From: Agromyces sp. 3263
GTDB lineage: Bacteria; Actinomycetota; Actinomycetes; Actinomycetales; Microbacteriaceae
DNA: 64,000 nucleotides
Assembly: GCF_031456545.1 (NCBI RefSeq)
Contig: NZ_JAVDUV010000001.1
Coordinates: forward strand, 2,480,001 to 2,544,000
Direction: 5' to 3'
The notes below the pieces were generated by a model. That model was not told where the DNA came from. It made no database searches and saw only the letters and a program-made list of their open reading frames with translations. Positions within the stretch are counted from its first letter, which is position 1, and every line of letters begins with the position of its first letter. This document shows, piece by piece, positions 27,386-38,470 of this stretch. Both the position numbers and the translations under genes were made by a program.

Positions 27386-28102
27386 ATGGAATCCGGCCGC
27401 GCCGTCCTGCTCATCGCCGACATCGGCGGCTACACCGAGTACATGAGCACCCATCGGATGAGCCTCGCGCACGCCGAGGTGAACACCGCGCGCATGCTCG
27501 ACAAGATGATCGACGCCGCCCCGGGCTTCGACCTCATCGAGATCGAGGGCGACGCCGCGTTCCTCTCCCGCCAGGCCGCCGACGATGACACGGATGCCGC
27601 GGTCGATGACATCCTCGACGCCGCCCTCGCGATGCACCGGGCCTTCCACCTCGAGCGACGGTACGTCGCGGCGAACCTGTGCCCCTGCAACGGATGCAAG
27701 GGCGCGGCCGACCTCAAGCTGAAGTTCGTCGCGCATGTCGGCGACGTGGCCATCCAGAGCATCCGCGATCGGGTCAAGCTCGTCGGGATCGACGTCATCC
27801 TCGTGCACCGCCTGCTGAAGAACCCGGTCGGGATCCCCGAGTACGTCCTGCTCTCCGAGGAGCTGTACCGCACCGGCGAGGACGCGATGCGCGGCCCCGT
27901 GCACGAGGTCGAACCCGAACTCGAGGGCTTCGGCCCGGTGCACGCCTACTTCGTCGACGTCGGCGACCTCGACGGCTCGGCGGAGCCGTTGCCCGCCCCG
28001 TCGCTCGGCGGCCGACTCGGGCGCACCTTCGCGGCGGCCGGCAGGGGACTGCCCTACATGGTGGGGCTCAAGGAGTATCGCGCCGCGGCATCCGCCGGCT
28101 GA
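27386..28102 (+). CDS. DUF2652 protein with class III nucleotide cyclase-like fold
   Basis: A 238-residue protein. LLIADIGGYTEYM (Asp at residue 12) and EIEGDAAF (Asp at residue 56) match the two metal-binding aspartates of class III adenylate/guanylate cyclases, including the 44-residue spacing. Later, KLVGIDVILVHRLLKN aligns with the cyclase segment GxxVNxAxRL, but the catalytic Asn is replaced by Ile, so activity is uncertain. A Cys-rich loop CPCNGC lies between. A GTG at 27326 overlapping the previous stop is a possible alternative start. Its neighbour is a transporter with a cyclic-nucleotide-binding domain. Confidence 0.8.
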   Translation: MESGRAVLLIADIGGYTEYMSTHRMSLAHAEVNTARMLDKMIDAAPGFDLIEIEGDAAFLSRQAADDDTDAAVDDILDAALAMHRAFHLERRYVAANLCPCNGCKGAADLKLKFVAHVGDVAIQSIRDRVKLVGIDVILVHRLLKNPVGIPEYVLLSEELYRTGEDAMRGPVHEVEPELEGFGPVHAYFVDVGDLDGSAEPLPAPSLGGRLGRTFAAAGRGLPYMVGLKEYRAAASAG

Positions 28103-28185
28103 GCAGCCGCGGCCGACGGCTGCTGACCAGCCCTCAGCGAACACGTGGCCTGCATCCAGCATCGCGACGGTAGCCTTGCACCACC

Positions 28186-30204
<2,019 letters not shown>

Positions 30205-30229
30205 TCGACCGACCCGAAGAGGGGGTGCC

Positions 30230-30826
30230 ATGGCCGGTGTCGACACCGGGCGCATCGAGCGCGCCGTGCACGAGATCCTGCTCGCGATCGGCGAGGACCC
30301 GGCGCGGCCCGGCCTCGAGCGCACCCCCCAGCGGGTCGCCGAGGCCTACGCCGAGTTCTTCGGCGGCCTCCAGGTCGACCCGTTGAGCCACCTCGCCGAC
30401 ACCGTGCCCATCGGGGCGACGGATGCCGGGGTGCCGGCGACCTCCGACGCCGTCGTGCTGCGCGACCTCGCGTTCCGGTCGGTGTGCGAGCATCACCTGC
30501 TGCCCTTCGTCGGCACCGCCCACGTGGCCTATCTGCCCGGCGACCGCGTGGTCGGGCTCGGCCGCATCCCCGCCGTGATCGAGACGCTCGCGGCGCGGCC
30601 GCAGCTGCAGGAGCGGCTCGCCGAGGAGATCGCGGACACCCTGCAGGCGGGTCTCGACCCCAAGGGCGTGCTGGTGGTGCTCGACGCGCAGCACCGCTGC
30701 GTCACCACCCGTGGCTCGCGCCAGGAGCGCAGCTCGACCATCACGATCGCGAGCCGCGGCGCGCTCGCCGAGCCGGCCGCGCGCACCGAGATCATCACGC
30801 TCATCGGAGCCCACGAACGTGACTGA
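30230..30826 (+). CDS. folE: GTP cyclohydrolase I
   Basis: A 198-residue enzyme that converts GTP to dihydroneopterin triphosphate, the first step of folate synthesis. The zinc Cys and His are in FRSVCEHHLLPFVG, the second zinc Cys in HRCVTTRGSRQ, and GRIPAVIETLAARPQLQERL is the family dimer signature. Length is normal. A gaagagggggtgcc site precedes ATG. Its end overlaps folP by eight bases, indicating translational coupling. Confidence 0.97.
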   Translation: MAGVDTGRIERAVHEILLAIGEDPARPGLERTPQRVAEAYAEFFGGLQVDPLSHLADTVPIGATDAGVPATSDAVVLRDLAFRSVCEHHLLPFVGTAHVAYLPGDRVVGLGRIPAVIETLAARPQLQERLAEEIADTLQAGLDPKGVLVVLDAQHRCVTTRGSRQERSSTITIASRGALAEPAARTEIITLIGAHERD

Positions 30827-31637
30827 CCCGGTGCCCACGCTGGTGATGGGCGTCGTCAACGTGACGCCCGACTCGTTCAGCGACGGTGGGCGCTGGTTCG
30901 ACGCCGAGGCCGCCGTCGCGCACGGCCTCGAGCTCGCCGCCGAGGGCGCCGACGTGCTCGATGTCGGCGGCGAGTCCACGCGTCCGGGTGCGGCGCGCGT
31001 CGAGCCCGACGAGGAGCTGCGCCGGGTCGTGCCCGTCGTGCGCGAACTCGCCGGCCGCGGCATCCGGGTCAGCGTCGACACCATGCGGGCGGCCACCGCC
31101 GTCGCCGCCGTGGAGGCGGGGGCCGAGATCATCAACGACGTCTCGGCGGGGCTCGCGGATGCCGCGATGGCGCCCATCGTGGCCGAGACGGGCGCGCACT
31201 ACGTGGCGATGCACTGGCGCGGGCACTCCGACCGCATGGACTCGCTCGCGGAGTACCGCGACGTGGCCGCCGAGGTGCGAGACGAGCTGGCGGCCCGCGT
31301 CGACGCGCTCGTCGCCGCGGGCGTGGCCTCCGACCGGATCATCCTCGACCCGGGCCTCGGCTTCGCGAAGCGCGGGGTGCACAATTGGGAGCTGCTCGGG
31401 CGGCTCGACGTGCTCGGCGAGTTGGGGCTGCCCATCCTCGTGGGGGCGTCGCGCAAGCGGTTCGTGGGGTCACTGCTCCCCGAGGGGTCGCCGATGGAGG
31501 ACCGCGACCTCCCGACCGCCGTCATCAGCGCCCTGTCCGCACAGGCCGGAGCCTGGGGGGTGCGCGTGCACGACGTGCGCGGCACCAGGCGGGCGCTCGA
31601 CGTCCTCGGGGCGTGGCAGAGTGGACGACGTGGCTAG
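30819..31637 (+). CDS. folP: Dihydropteroate synthase
   Basis: A 272-residue TIM-barrel enzyme that joins dihydropterin pyrophosphate to p-aminobenzoate; the target of sulfonamides. Signatures are GVVNVTPDSFSDGG (loop 1), DVGGESTRPGA (loop 2), IINDVSAG, LDPGLGFAK and the final VGASRKRFVG with RVHDVRGTR. GTG 30819 overlaps the end of folE by eight bases. Second gene of the fol operon. Confidence 0.96.
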   Translation: MTDPVPTLVMGVVNVTPDSFSDGGRWFDAEAAVAHGLELAAEGADVLDVGGESTRPGAARVEPDEELRRVVPVVRELAGRGIRVSVDTMRAATAVAAVEAGAEIINDVSAGLADAAMAPIVAETGAHYVAMHWRGHSDRMDSLAEYRDVAAEVRDELAARVDALVAAGVASDRIILDPGLGFAKRGVHNWELLGRLDVLGELGLPILVGASRKRFVGSLLPEGSPMEDRDLPTAVISALSAQAGAWGVRVHDVRGTRRALDVLGAWQSGRRG

Positions 31638-32001
31638 GACGCGCGACCGTATCACCCTCACCGGCCTGCGCGTGCGCGCGCACCACGGCGTCTTCGACTT
31701 CGAGCGCGAGCAGGGGCAGGAGTTCGTGATCGACGTGTCCGTCGCGGTCGACCTCGCCGTCGCGGCATCCGGCGACGACCTCGGCAGCACCGTGCACTAC
31801 GGCGAGCTCGCCGAGGCGGTGGTCGCGGCCGTCGAGCGCGACCCGGTCGACCTCATCGAGACGGTCGCCGAGCGGGTGGCCGCCGTCGCGCTGGGCTACC
31901 CGGCGGTCGACGAGGTCGAGGTCACCGTGCACAAGCCCGAGGCCCCCATCCCTGTGCCGTTCGCGGATGTCGCGGTCACGGTCGTGCGGGGGCGCGCATG
32001 A
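31621..32001 (+). CDS. folB: Dihydroneopterin aldolase
   Basis: A 126-residue aldolase that splits dihydroneopterin to hydroxymethyl-dihydropterin. Family features: ITLTGLRVRAHHGVFDFER, with the pterin-site His-Gly, then YGELAEAVVAAVERDPVDLIETVAERV, with the catalytic region near the end in VEVTVHKPEAPIPVPFADV. Start chosen at GTG 31621, overlapping folP by 17 bases; GTG 31630 is an alternative (8-base overlap). Ends with ATGA shared with folK. Confidence 0.94.
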   Translation: MDDVARTRDRITLTGLRVRAHHGVFDFEREQGQEFVIDVSVAVDLAVAASGDDLGSTVHYGELAEAVVAAVERDPVDLIETVAERVAAVALGYPAVDEVEVTVHKPEAPIPVPFADVAVTVVRGRA

Positions 32002-32483
32002 GCCGCGCCGTCATCGCCTTCGGCGCCAACCTCGGGGAACGCGAGGCCACGATCGCGTCCGCGACGCGCGCCCTCGCCGAGTCTCCGGGCGTCGAGCTCG
32101 TCGCGGTGTCGCCCGTGTACGAGACGGCCGCCATCACCGATGCGGGCGTCGACGCCGACGCGCCGGGCTACCTCAACGGCGTGCTCGTGATCGACACGGC
32201 GCTCCCGCCGCTCGACCTGCTCGACGTCCTGCAGGCCATCGAGACGGCGCACGGCCGCGTGCGCACGACGCACTGGGGCGACCGCACCCTCGACCTCGAC
32301 CTCATCGACGTCGACGGCATCGAGTTCGCGAGCGAGCGGCTCACGTTGCCGCACCCGCGCGCCTGGGAGCGCGCGTTCGTGCTGCAGCCGTGGCTCGACG
32401 TCGAGGCCGACGCCGTGCTGACCGGCCGCGGGCCCGTCGCCGTGTTGCGCCGCGCCGCCCGCGACGAGGTGGTGCGCCGATGA
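31998..32483 (+). CDS. folK: Hydroxymethyl-dihydropterin pyrophosphokinase
   Basis: A 161-residue kinase that transfers pyrophosphate from ATP to hydroxymethyl-dihydropterin before FolP. Motifs: FGANLGEREATIA at the N-terminus, a YETA strand, GYLNGVLVIDT, the HPPK signature HWGDRTLDLDLIDVDG holding the magnesium-binding Asp pair, and LPHPRAWERAFVLQPW. Slight N- and C-terminal differences are normal. ATGA overlaps at both ends show tight translational coupling within the operon. Confidence 0.96.
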   Translation: MSRAVIAFGANLGEREATIASATRALAESPGVELVAVSPVYETAAITDAGVDADAPGYLNGVLVIDTALPPLDLLDVLQAIETAHGRVRTTHWGDRTLDLDLIDVDGIEFASERLTLPHPRAWERAFVLQPWLDVEADAVLTGRGPVAVLRRAARDEVVRR

Positions 32484-32953
32484 AGCGCACCCACGCGTCC
32501 ACGATCGTCGCCTTCGTGCTCGCCGGCATCGTCGCGGGCTACCTGATCGATCTGGGCATCGTCTCCGCCGGAGCGAACGCCATCGTGCCGCCCCTGTCGC
32601 TGCCGATCACCCTCACGGGCGTCGGTGTGCTCGTCGTGGCGTTCGCGTGGCCGGTGCGCCGGGCCGTCAAGGGCAAGGCGACCAAGCACCTCGACCCGTT
32701 CCGGGCGATGCGCACGGCCGTGCTCGCGAAGGCGTGCAGCCTGAGCGGATCGCTCGTGTTCGGGTTCGGCCTCGGCATCACGGTGTTCCTCCTTACGCGC
32801 AGCGTGGTGCCCTCGCCCGAGACGGTCTGGATCGCGTTCGCGACCGCGATCGGGGCAGGCCTCCTGCTCGCCGGCGGCCTCGTCGCCGAGGCGTTCTGCA
32901 CCCTCCCGCCCGACGAGCCCGAGACCGAGAAGGAAGGGCACGTGCATGCCTGA
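32480..32953 (+). CDS. DUF3180 membrane protein
   Basis: A 157-residue integral membrane protein with four hydrophobic segments (about 9-27, 38-56, 84-102, 112-132). It opens MKRTHASTIVAFVLAGIVAG, and FRAMRTAVLAKACSLSGSL between helices 2 and 3 is the most conserved part of the DUF3180 family, which sits next to folK in many actinobacteria. Function unknown; the context suggests a housekeeping envelope role. ATG overlaps the folK stop. Confidence 0.9.
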   Translation: MKRTHASTIVAFVLAGIVAGYLIDLGIVSAGANAIVPPLSLPITLTGVGVLVVAFAWPVRRAVKGKATKHLDPFRAMRTAVLAKACSLSGSLVFGFGLGITVFLLTRSVVPSPETVWIAFATAIGAGLLLAGGLVAEAFCTLPPDEPETEKEGHVHA

Positions 32954-33470
32954 GATCCGCGACGCCCATGCCGGCGAGCCGCCGGCGGTCGAGCCTGCGG
33001 CACCCGGTGACACCGGGTGGCTCCGCGTCTCGCCGAAGTACGTCGTCGTCGAGGTGGTCGGGTCGCTCATCGGAATGGTCGTGTTCGTCGGCGCCTTCAC
33101 CATCGCCTACCTGCTGTGGGGCCAGTGGTGGGCGCTCTGGGCCGCCATCGTCATCGGCGTCGCATCCCTCGTGGGCATCGCGTTCGAGCCGCGGCGCGTG
33201 CGCTCCATCGGCTATCGGCTGCGGGAGGACGACCTCCTCTTCCGGCGCGGCATCATGTTCCAGCGGCAGGTCGCCGTGCCCTACGGCCGCATGCAGCTCG
33301 TCGACATCACCCGCGGCCCCGTCGCGCGGGCGCTCGGCCTCGCCGACCTCAAGTTCGTGACGGCCGCCGCATCGACCGCCGTGACCGTGCCCGGCCTTCC
33401 GATGGAGGAGGCCGATCGGCTGCGCGACGAGCTCGTCGCGCTCGCCGAGACCCGCCGGGCGGGGCTGTGA
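32946..33470 (+). CDS. Membrane PH-domain (bPH2, YdbS-like) protein
   Basis: 174 residues. Two membrane helices (about 33-55 and 60-78) precede one bacterial pleckstrin-homology domain (bPH2): RSIGYRLREDDLLFRRGIMF, VPYGRMQLVDITRGPVARALGLADLKF, then VPGLPMEEADRLRDEL. In Bacillus, YdbS and YdbT together affect resistance to some peptide antibiotics; whether that applies here is inference. It overlaps the next gene by four bases. Confidence 0.88.
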   Translation: MPEIRDAHAGEPPAVEPAAPGDTGWLRVSPKYVVVEVVGSLIGMVVFVGAFTIAYLLWGQWWALWAAIVIGVASLVGIAFEPRRVRSIGYRLREDDLLFRRGIMFQRQVAVPYGRMQLVDITRGPVARALGLADLKFVTAAASTAVTVPGLPMEEADRLRDELVALAETRRAGL

Positions 33471-35131
33471 CCGCACCGGTCCGGCATCCGCCGGTCACGA
33501 ACCTCGCCGAGGGCGAGTGGCACCGGCTGCATCCCGCGAGCCCGCTCCTGCGTGGCGGCCTCGTGTTCATCGCCGTGCTCGGCTTCATCGTCGCCAACCT
33601 CCGCGAGCGCGTCGTCGACATGTTCCTCGTGCTCTTCGCACCCGACCTCGACGACGGCTTCGACGCGCAGTACGAGCAGTGGCAGGGCGACTGGGCGAAC
33701 GACCCGATCGGCGGCATCGTCACGAACGGGCTCGTCGGCTGGGCCATCCTCGCCGTCGCCCTCGTCATCGTCGCGGTGATCATCGGGTTCTGGCTGTCAT
33801 GGCGCATGCACACGTTCCGCATCACGAACGAGGCGGTGGAGGTGCGCAGCGGCATCCTGTTCCGCTCGCATCGGAGCGCCCGGCTCGACCGCATCCAGGG
33901 CATCAACGTCACCCGTCCGCTCTTCGCGCGCCTGTTCGGCACGGCCAAGCTCGAGGTCTCCGTGGCGGGGCAGTCGGCCAACGTCCAGCTCTCCTACCTC
34001 GGGTCGGCCCTCGCCGACGGACTGCGCGCCGACGTGCTCCGGCTCGCGTCGGGCGCGCGCGCCGAGCGGGCGGCGCAGGCTGCGGATGCCGCGGGCGCGA
34101 CGCTTCCCGACTCGTCGAGCCCTGCGCCCGACACCCAGCAGCGCGCCAACGTCTCCGCGGTGCTCGGCCAGCGGGTCGACGAGTTCCTCGCGCCCGAGCT
34201 CGACCCGTCGCTCGCGCCCCCCGAGTCGGTGGTGCACCTGCCCCTCGGCCGGGTCATCGGCTCCACGCTCCTCGGCGGCTCGACGGCGTGGGCGGTCATC
34301 CTCGTCGCGATCATCGTGGTCGGCGTCACCACGGGGCAGCTGTGGGTGCTGTTCTCGTTCGTGCCCGCCGCGATCGGCCTCGTGAGCTACGTCTGGTCGC
34401 GCATCACGAAGTCGCTGCGGTACTCGATCGCCGGCACGCTCGACGGGGTGCGCATCGGCCACGGCCTGCTCTCGACCGGCAACCAGACCATCCCGCCGGG
34501 TCGCATCCATGCGATCGAGGCGAACCAGTGGATCCTCTGGCGCGCATTCGGGTGGTGGACCATCCGCATCAACGTGGCGGGCCAGTCGGTGAGTGCCGGC
34601 AACGATGCCGCGCAGCGCACCCTCGTGCTCCCCGTCGGCACGGTCGCCGACGTGCACCGGGTGCTCGGGCTGCTGCTCCCCGACTCGGCGGCGGCGGTCG
34701 ATCCGCTCGTCGACGCGGGCCTCACCGGCCGCGACGGCGGCGGGGGATTCTCGCGCACGCCGCGCCGGGCCGCCTGGCTGCGTCCGTTCTCCTGGCGCCG
34801 CATCGGGTGGGCGGCGGGCGACGGCGTCGTGCTCATCCGCCGGGGGTGGCTGCTGCGCAGCCTCGCGTTCGTGCCGCTCGCCCGCATGCAGTCGGTCGCG
34901 GTGAGCGTCGGTCCGGTGCAGCGGATGCTGCGGCTCGCCTCCGTGCGCATCCACACGGTCGCCGGGCCGGTGGTGCCGAACCTGCCCGACGCCGAGCGCG
35001 ACGAGGCTGACCGCCTCTTCCAGCGGCTGGCCGACGAGGCGGTGGAACGGGCCGCGAGCGATACGTCGCACCACTGGGGCGCGCCGCCGTCCGTCGCCGC
35101 CCCGACGGGGGAGACGACCGATGCCGGCTGA
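33467..35131 (+). CDS. Membrane protein with three PH (bPH2) domains, YdbT-like
   Basis: 554 residues, GTG start overlapping the YdbS-like gene by four bases. Two helix pairs (about 28-45 with 80-105, and 240-290) surround repeated bPH2 modules: FRITNEAVEVRSGILFRSH with LDRIQGINVTRP; then YSIAGTLDGVRIGHGLLS with IPPGRIHAIEANQWILW; then GVVLIRRGWLLRSLAF with LARMQSVAVSVGP. The usual YdbT layout. A long Ala/Asp-rich insertion (about 205-240) lies between the first two. Likely partner of the YdbS-like protein. Confidence 0.88.
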   Translation: MTAPVRHPPVTNLAEGEWHRLHPASPLLRGGLVFIAVLGFIVANLRERVVDMFLVLFAPDLDDGFDAQYEQWQGDWANDPIGGIVTNGLVGWAILAVALVIVAVIIGFWLSWRMHTFRITNEAVEVRSGILFRSHRSARLDRIQGINVTRPLFARLFGTAKLEVSVAGQSANVQLSYLGSALADGLRADVLRLASGARAERAAQAADAAGATLPDSSSPAPDTQQRANVSAVLGQRVDEFLAPELDPSLAPPESVVHLPLGRVIGSTLLGGSTAWAVILVAIIVVGVTTGQLWVLFSFVPAAIGLVSYVWSRITKSLRYSIAGTLDGVRIGHGLLSTGNQTIPPGRIHAIEANQWILWRAFGWWTIRINVAGQSVSAGNDAAQRTLVLPVGTVADVHRVLGLLLPDSAAAVDPLVDAGLTGRDGGGGFSRTPRRAAWLRPFSWRRIGWAAGDGVVLIRRGWLLRSLAFVPLARMQSVAVSVGPVQRMLRLASVRIHTVAGPVVPNLPDAERDEADRLFQRLADEAVERAASDTSHHWGAPPSVAAPTGETTDAG

Positions 35132-35879
35132 ACGCGCGGGCCGGCTCGGCGTCGGCACGATCGGCGCGGGGCGGGTGGGTGCGGTGCTCGCGTCCGCGCT
35201 GGCCAACGCGGGGCATGCGCTCACCGGCATCGCTGCGGTCTCGACGCCGAGCCGAGAGCGCGCCGCGGTCATGCTGCCGGGCGTCCCCGTGCTGCCCATC
35301 CCCGACATCGTCGAGCGCAGCGAGCTCGTGCTGCTCGCCGTGCCCGAGTCCGAGCTCGCGGCCCTCGTGGGCGGGCTCGCCGATGCCGGGGTCTGGCAGC
35401 CGGGGCAGCTCGTGCTGCACACGGCCGCCCGGTTCGGCACGGGAGTGCTCGACCCGGCGCGACGGGCCGGGGCGATCCCGCTCGCCGCGCATCCCGCCAT
35501 GTCGTTCACGGGCACGAGCATCGACCTCGCCCGGCTGCCCGGCACCTGGTTCGCCGTCACCGCGCCCGCGCCCGTGCTGCCGATCGCCCAGGCCCTCGTC
35601 GTCGAGATGGGTGGCGAGCCGTTCGTGGTCGCCGAGGGCGACCGCGCGGCCTACGCGGAGGCGATCGACACCGCCGTGTCGTTCTCCACGGCGATCGTCG
35701 ACCAGGCGAGCGGCCTCCTCGACGGCATCGGCGTCGGTCGCCCCGGCGCGGTCCTCGCGCAGCTCGTGCGCAGCTCCGTCGAGAACGCGCTCGCCAGGCA
35801 CGACGCCGGACCGCTCGTCGACGGGGCGGGTACGATCGACGAGGTCGACACGGATCGGCCGCTGGGAGGTGGCGAGTGA
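35121..35879 (+). CDS. Rossmann-like and DUF2520 protein
   Basis: A 252-residue dehydrogenase-like protein. N-terminal Rossmann fold with GTIGAGRVGAVLASAL (about residues 12-27), then VLLAVPESELAALV, followed by the all-helical DUF2520 C-terminal domain (about 120-235) containing AAHPAMSFTGT and the AAYAEAIDTAVSFSTAIVDQ helix. It resembles a reductase of the ketopantoate or prephenate type, and its fixed position before panC hints at pantothenate-related chemistry, which is inference. Overlaps neighbours at both ends. Confidence 0.88.
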   Translation: MPAERAGRLGVGTIGAGRVGAVLASALANAGHALTGIAAVSTPSRERAAVMLPGVPVLPIPDIVERSELVLLAVPESELAALVGGLADAGVWQPGQLVLHTAARFGTGVLDPARRAGAIPLAAHPAMSFTGTSIDLARLPGTWFAVTAPAPVLPIAQALVVEMGGEPFVVAEGDRAAYAEAIDTAVSFSTAIVDQASGLLDGIGVGRPGAVLAQLVRSSVENALARHDAGPLVDGAGTIDEVDTDRPLGGGE

Positions 35880-36754
35880 CCGAGGTCGCCGCGGGCACGC
35901 GCACGGTGCCGACCATCGCGGAGCTCCGGGCCCTGCTCGATGAGCGACGCGCCGCCGGGGCATCCGTCGCCCTCGTGCCCACCATGGGCGCACTGCACGA
36001 CGGCCATCTCGCCCTGGTGCGCCGCGCACGCGAGCTCGCCGACGTGGTCGTGGTGTCGATCTTCGTGAACCCGCTGCAGTTCGGCCCCGGTGAAGACCTC
36101 GACCGCTACCCCCGCACGCTCGACGCGGATGTCGCGGCACTCGCCGGGCTCGGCGTCGACGTGGTGTTCGCGCCGTCCGTCGACGAGATGTACCCGCGCG
36201 GCCGTGACGCCGGCACGACCGTGCAGGCCGGACCGATCGGCGAGCGCTACGAGGGCGCGTCGCGCCCCGGGCACTTCAACGGCATGCTCACCGTCGTGGC
36301 GAAGCTGTTCGGCATCGCGCAGCCCGACGTGGCGATCTTCGGGCAGAAGGACGCCCAGCAGGTGCACCTCGTCTCCCGCATGGTCGCCGACCTCGACCTG
36401 CCGCTGCGCATCGAGACGGTGCCCACGGTGCGTGAGCCCGACGGCCTGGCGCTCTCCAGCCGCAACCGCTTCCTCGGCGAGGACGAGCGACGCGCCGCGC
36501 TCGTGCTCGCCGAGTCGCTGCGGGCCGCGGAGGCCGCTGCCGGCGAGGGCCCATCAGAGCTCCTCGCCGAGGGCGTGGCGGCCTTCGGCGACCACGACGG
36601 CGTGAGCCTCGACTACTTCGTGGTCGTCGACCCCGACACGTTCCTTCCCGTGACCGAGGACTTCAGGGGCCGTGCCCTCGTGCTCGTCGCGGCGCTGGTG
36701 GGCTCCACCCGCCTCATCGACAACGCCTACGTCGAGGTCGGCGGGGCGGGCTGA
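35876..36754 (+). CDS. panC: Pantothenate synthetase
   Basis: A 292-residue ATP-dependent ligase joining pantoate and beta-alanine to give pantothenate (vitamin B5). Nucleotidyltransferase motif TMGALHDGHLALVRRA (about 39-54) contains the HxGH-like site. FVNPLQFGPGEDLDRYPRT, the pantoate-site stretch, follows, then KLFGIAQPDVAIFGQKDAQQ and LALSSRNRFL (KMSKS-like loop). Length is typical. GTG start overlaps the previous stop by four bases. Tandem repeats start right after its stop codon. Confidence 0.95.
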   Translation: MTEVAAGTRTVPTIAELRALLDERRAAGASVALVPTMGALHDGHLALVRRARELADVVVVSIFVNPLQFGPGEDLDRYPRTLDADVAALAGLGVDVVFAPSVDEMYPRGRDAGTTVQAGPIGERYEGASRPGHFNGMLTVVAKLFGIAQPDVAIFGQKDAQQVHLVSRMVADLDLPLRIETVPTVREPDGLALSSRNRFLGEDERRAALVLAESLRAAEAAAGEGPSELLAEGVAAFGDHDGVSLDYFVVVDPDTFLPVTEDFRGRALVLVAALVGSTRLIDNAYVEVGGAG

Positions 36755-36756
36755 GC

Positions 36757-36808
36757 TCTCGAGGCTGAGGTCTCGAGGCTTGGTGTCTCGAGGCGTGGGT
36801 CTCGAGGC
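36757..36808. repeat. Four copies of a tctcgaggc unit after panC
   Basis: tctcgaggc recurs at 36757-36765, 36771-36779, 36786-36794 and 36800-36808, giving a 14-15 bp period that starts three bases after the panC TGA. Nothing else is seen in 36809-36898 except TAGGCT (36858-36863), a candidate -10 for lysS. Confidence 0.85.
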
Positions 36809-36898
36809 GTGAGGTCCCAGGGCCCAGGCCCGCGACATCCGCTCAGGCTCGCCCAAGTAGGCTGGTGCACGCACGTTTCCGCGAACCGAGAGTGAACG

Positions 36899-38446
36899 AT
36901 GGCCCAGACCCAGACGGATGCCGCGACCGAGCCCACGGCCCCCGAGACCGGCGCCGACGAGATCAGCGCCGACGAGATCTCCGAGCAGAAGGCCGTGCGG
37001 CTCGCCAAGCGCGAACGGCTGATCGCGGCATCCGATGACCTCGGGCTCGGCGCCTACCCGGTGCGCCTGCCGATCACGGCGACGATCCCCGAGGTGCGCG
37101 ACCGCTTCGTGGGTCTCGGCGTCGACGAGGCGAGCGGCGAGCATGTCGGCCTCGCGGGTCGCGTCGTCTACTCCCGCAACACGGGCAAGCTCTGCTTCGC
37201 GACCCTCCAGTCGGGTGACGGCAGCCGCATCCAGGCGATGGTGTCGCTGGCCGAGGTGGGCGAGGAGTCGCTCGCCGAGTGGAAGGAGCTCGTCGACCTG
37301 GGCGACCACGTCTTCGTCGAGGGCGAGGTGATCACGAGCCGCCGCGGCGAGCTGTCGATCATGGTCACCGGGTGGCGCATCGCATCGAAGGCGATCCTGC
37401 CGCTGCCGAACCTGCACAATGAGCTGTCCGAGGAGACGCGCGTGCGCAGCCGCTACCTCGACCTCATCGCTCGTGAGCAGGCCCGCCGCAACGTCATCGA
37501 CCGCGCCAAGGTCAACGCGAGCCTGCGCCGCACCTTCGACGGGCTGCGCTTCATCGAGGTCGAGACCCCGATGCTCCAGGTCATGCACGGCGGCGCATCC
37601 GCCCGCCCCTTCGTCACGCACTCCAACGCATTCGACACCGAGCTCTACCTGCGCATCGCACCCGAGCTCTACCTCAAACGCGCGGTCGTCGGCGGCATCG
37701 AGCGCGTCTACGAGATCAATCGCAATTTCCGCAACGAGGGCGCCGATTCCACGCACAGCCCCGAGTTCGCGATGCTCGAGGCGTACGAGGCCTACGGCGA
37801 CTACACCACGATGGCCGACCTCACGCAGAAGCTGATCCAGGATGCCGCGATCGCCACGAGCGGCTCGCACGTCGTGACGTGGGCCGACGGCACGGAGTTC
37901 GACCTCGGCGGCGAGTGGGACCGCATCTCGATGTACGGCACGCTGTCGGATGCGGTGGGGGAGCCGATCACCGCCGAGACGCCGATCGAGCGGCTCAAGG
38001 AGCTCGCCGACGCCGAGGGCATCGAGATCGACCACCCCCTGCCCGGCAAGTTCGTCGAGGAGCTCTGGGAGCACCACGTCAAGGGCTCCCTGCACCGCCC
38101 CACGTTCGTCATGGACTTCCCGCTCGACACCTCGCCGCTCGTGCGCGCGCACCGTTCGACGCCGGGCGTCGTCGAGAAGTGGGACCTCTACGTGCGCGGC
38201 TTCGAGCTGGCCACCGGGTACTCCGAGCTCGTCGACCCCGTCGTGCAGCGCGAACGCTTCGTCGAGCAGGCGAAGCTCGCGGCGGGCGGCGATCCCGAGG
38301 CGATGCGCCTCGACGAGGAGTTCCTGCGCGCGCTCGAGTTCGGCATGCCGCCGTCGGGCGGCATGGGCATGGGCATCGACCGACTGCTCATGGCGCTCAC
38401 CGGCCTCGGCATCCGCGAGACGATCCTCTTCCCCCTGGTCAAGTGA
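36899..38446 (+). CDS. lysS: Lysyl-tRNA synthetase (class II)
   Basis: A 515-residue class II aminoacyl-tRNA synthetase. Low-complexity acidic N-terminus (1-25), anticodon-binding OB fold (about 70-170), and a catalytic domain with motif 2 FRNEGADSTHSPEF and motif 3 GMGMGIDRLLMALTG. The LRIAPELYLKR and HPLPGKFVEELWEHH stretches are in the Lys/ATP site. Full length and expected to be essential. Start chosen at the ATG preceded by agagtgaacg. Confidence 0.97.
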   Translation: MAQTQTDAATEPTAPETGADEISADEISEQKAVRLAKRERLIAASDDLGLGAYPVRLPITATIPEVRDRFVGLGVDEASGEHVGLAGRVVYSRNTGKLCFATLQSGDGSRIQAMVSLAEVGEESLAEWKELVDLGDHVFVEGEVITSRRGELSIMVTGWRIASKAILPLPNLHNELSEETRVRSRYLDLIAREQARRNVIDRAKVNASLRRTFDGLRFIEVETPMLQVMHGGASARPFVTHSNAFDTELYLRIAPELYLKRAVVGGIERVYEINRNFRNEGADSTHSPEFAMLEAYEAYGDYTTMADLTQKLIQDAAIATSGSHVVTWADGTEFDLGGEWDRISMYGTLSDAVGEPITAETPIERLKELADAEGIEIDHPLPGKFVEELWEHHVKGSLHRPTFVMDFPLDTSPLVRAHRSTPGVVEKWDLYVRGFELATGYSELVDPVVQRERFVEQAKLAAGGDPEAMRLDEEFLRALEFGMPPSGGMGMGIDRLLMALTGLGIRETILFPLVK

Positions 38447-38470
38447 GCCGACCTTTCCACCGATGAGCGG

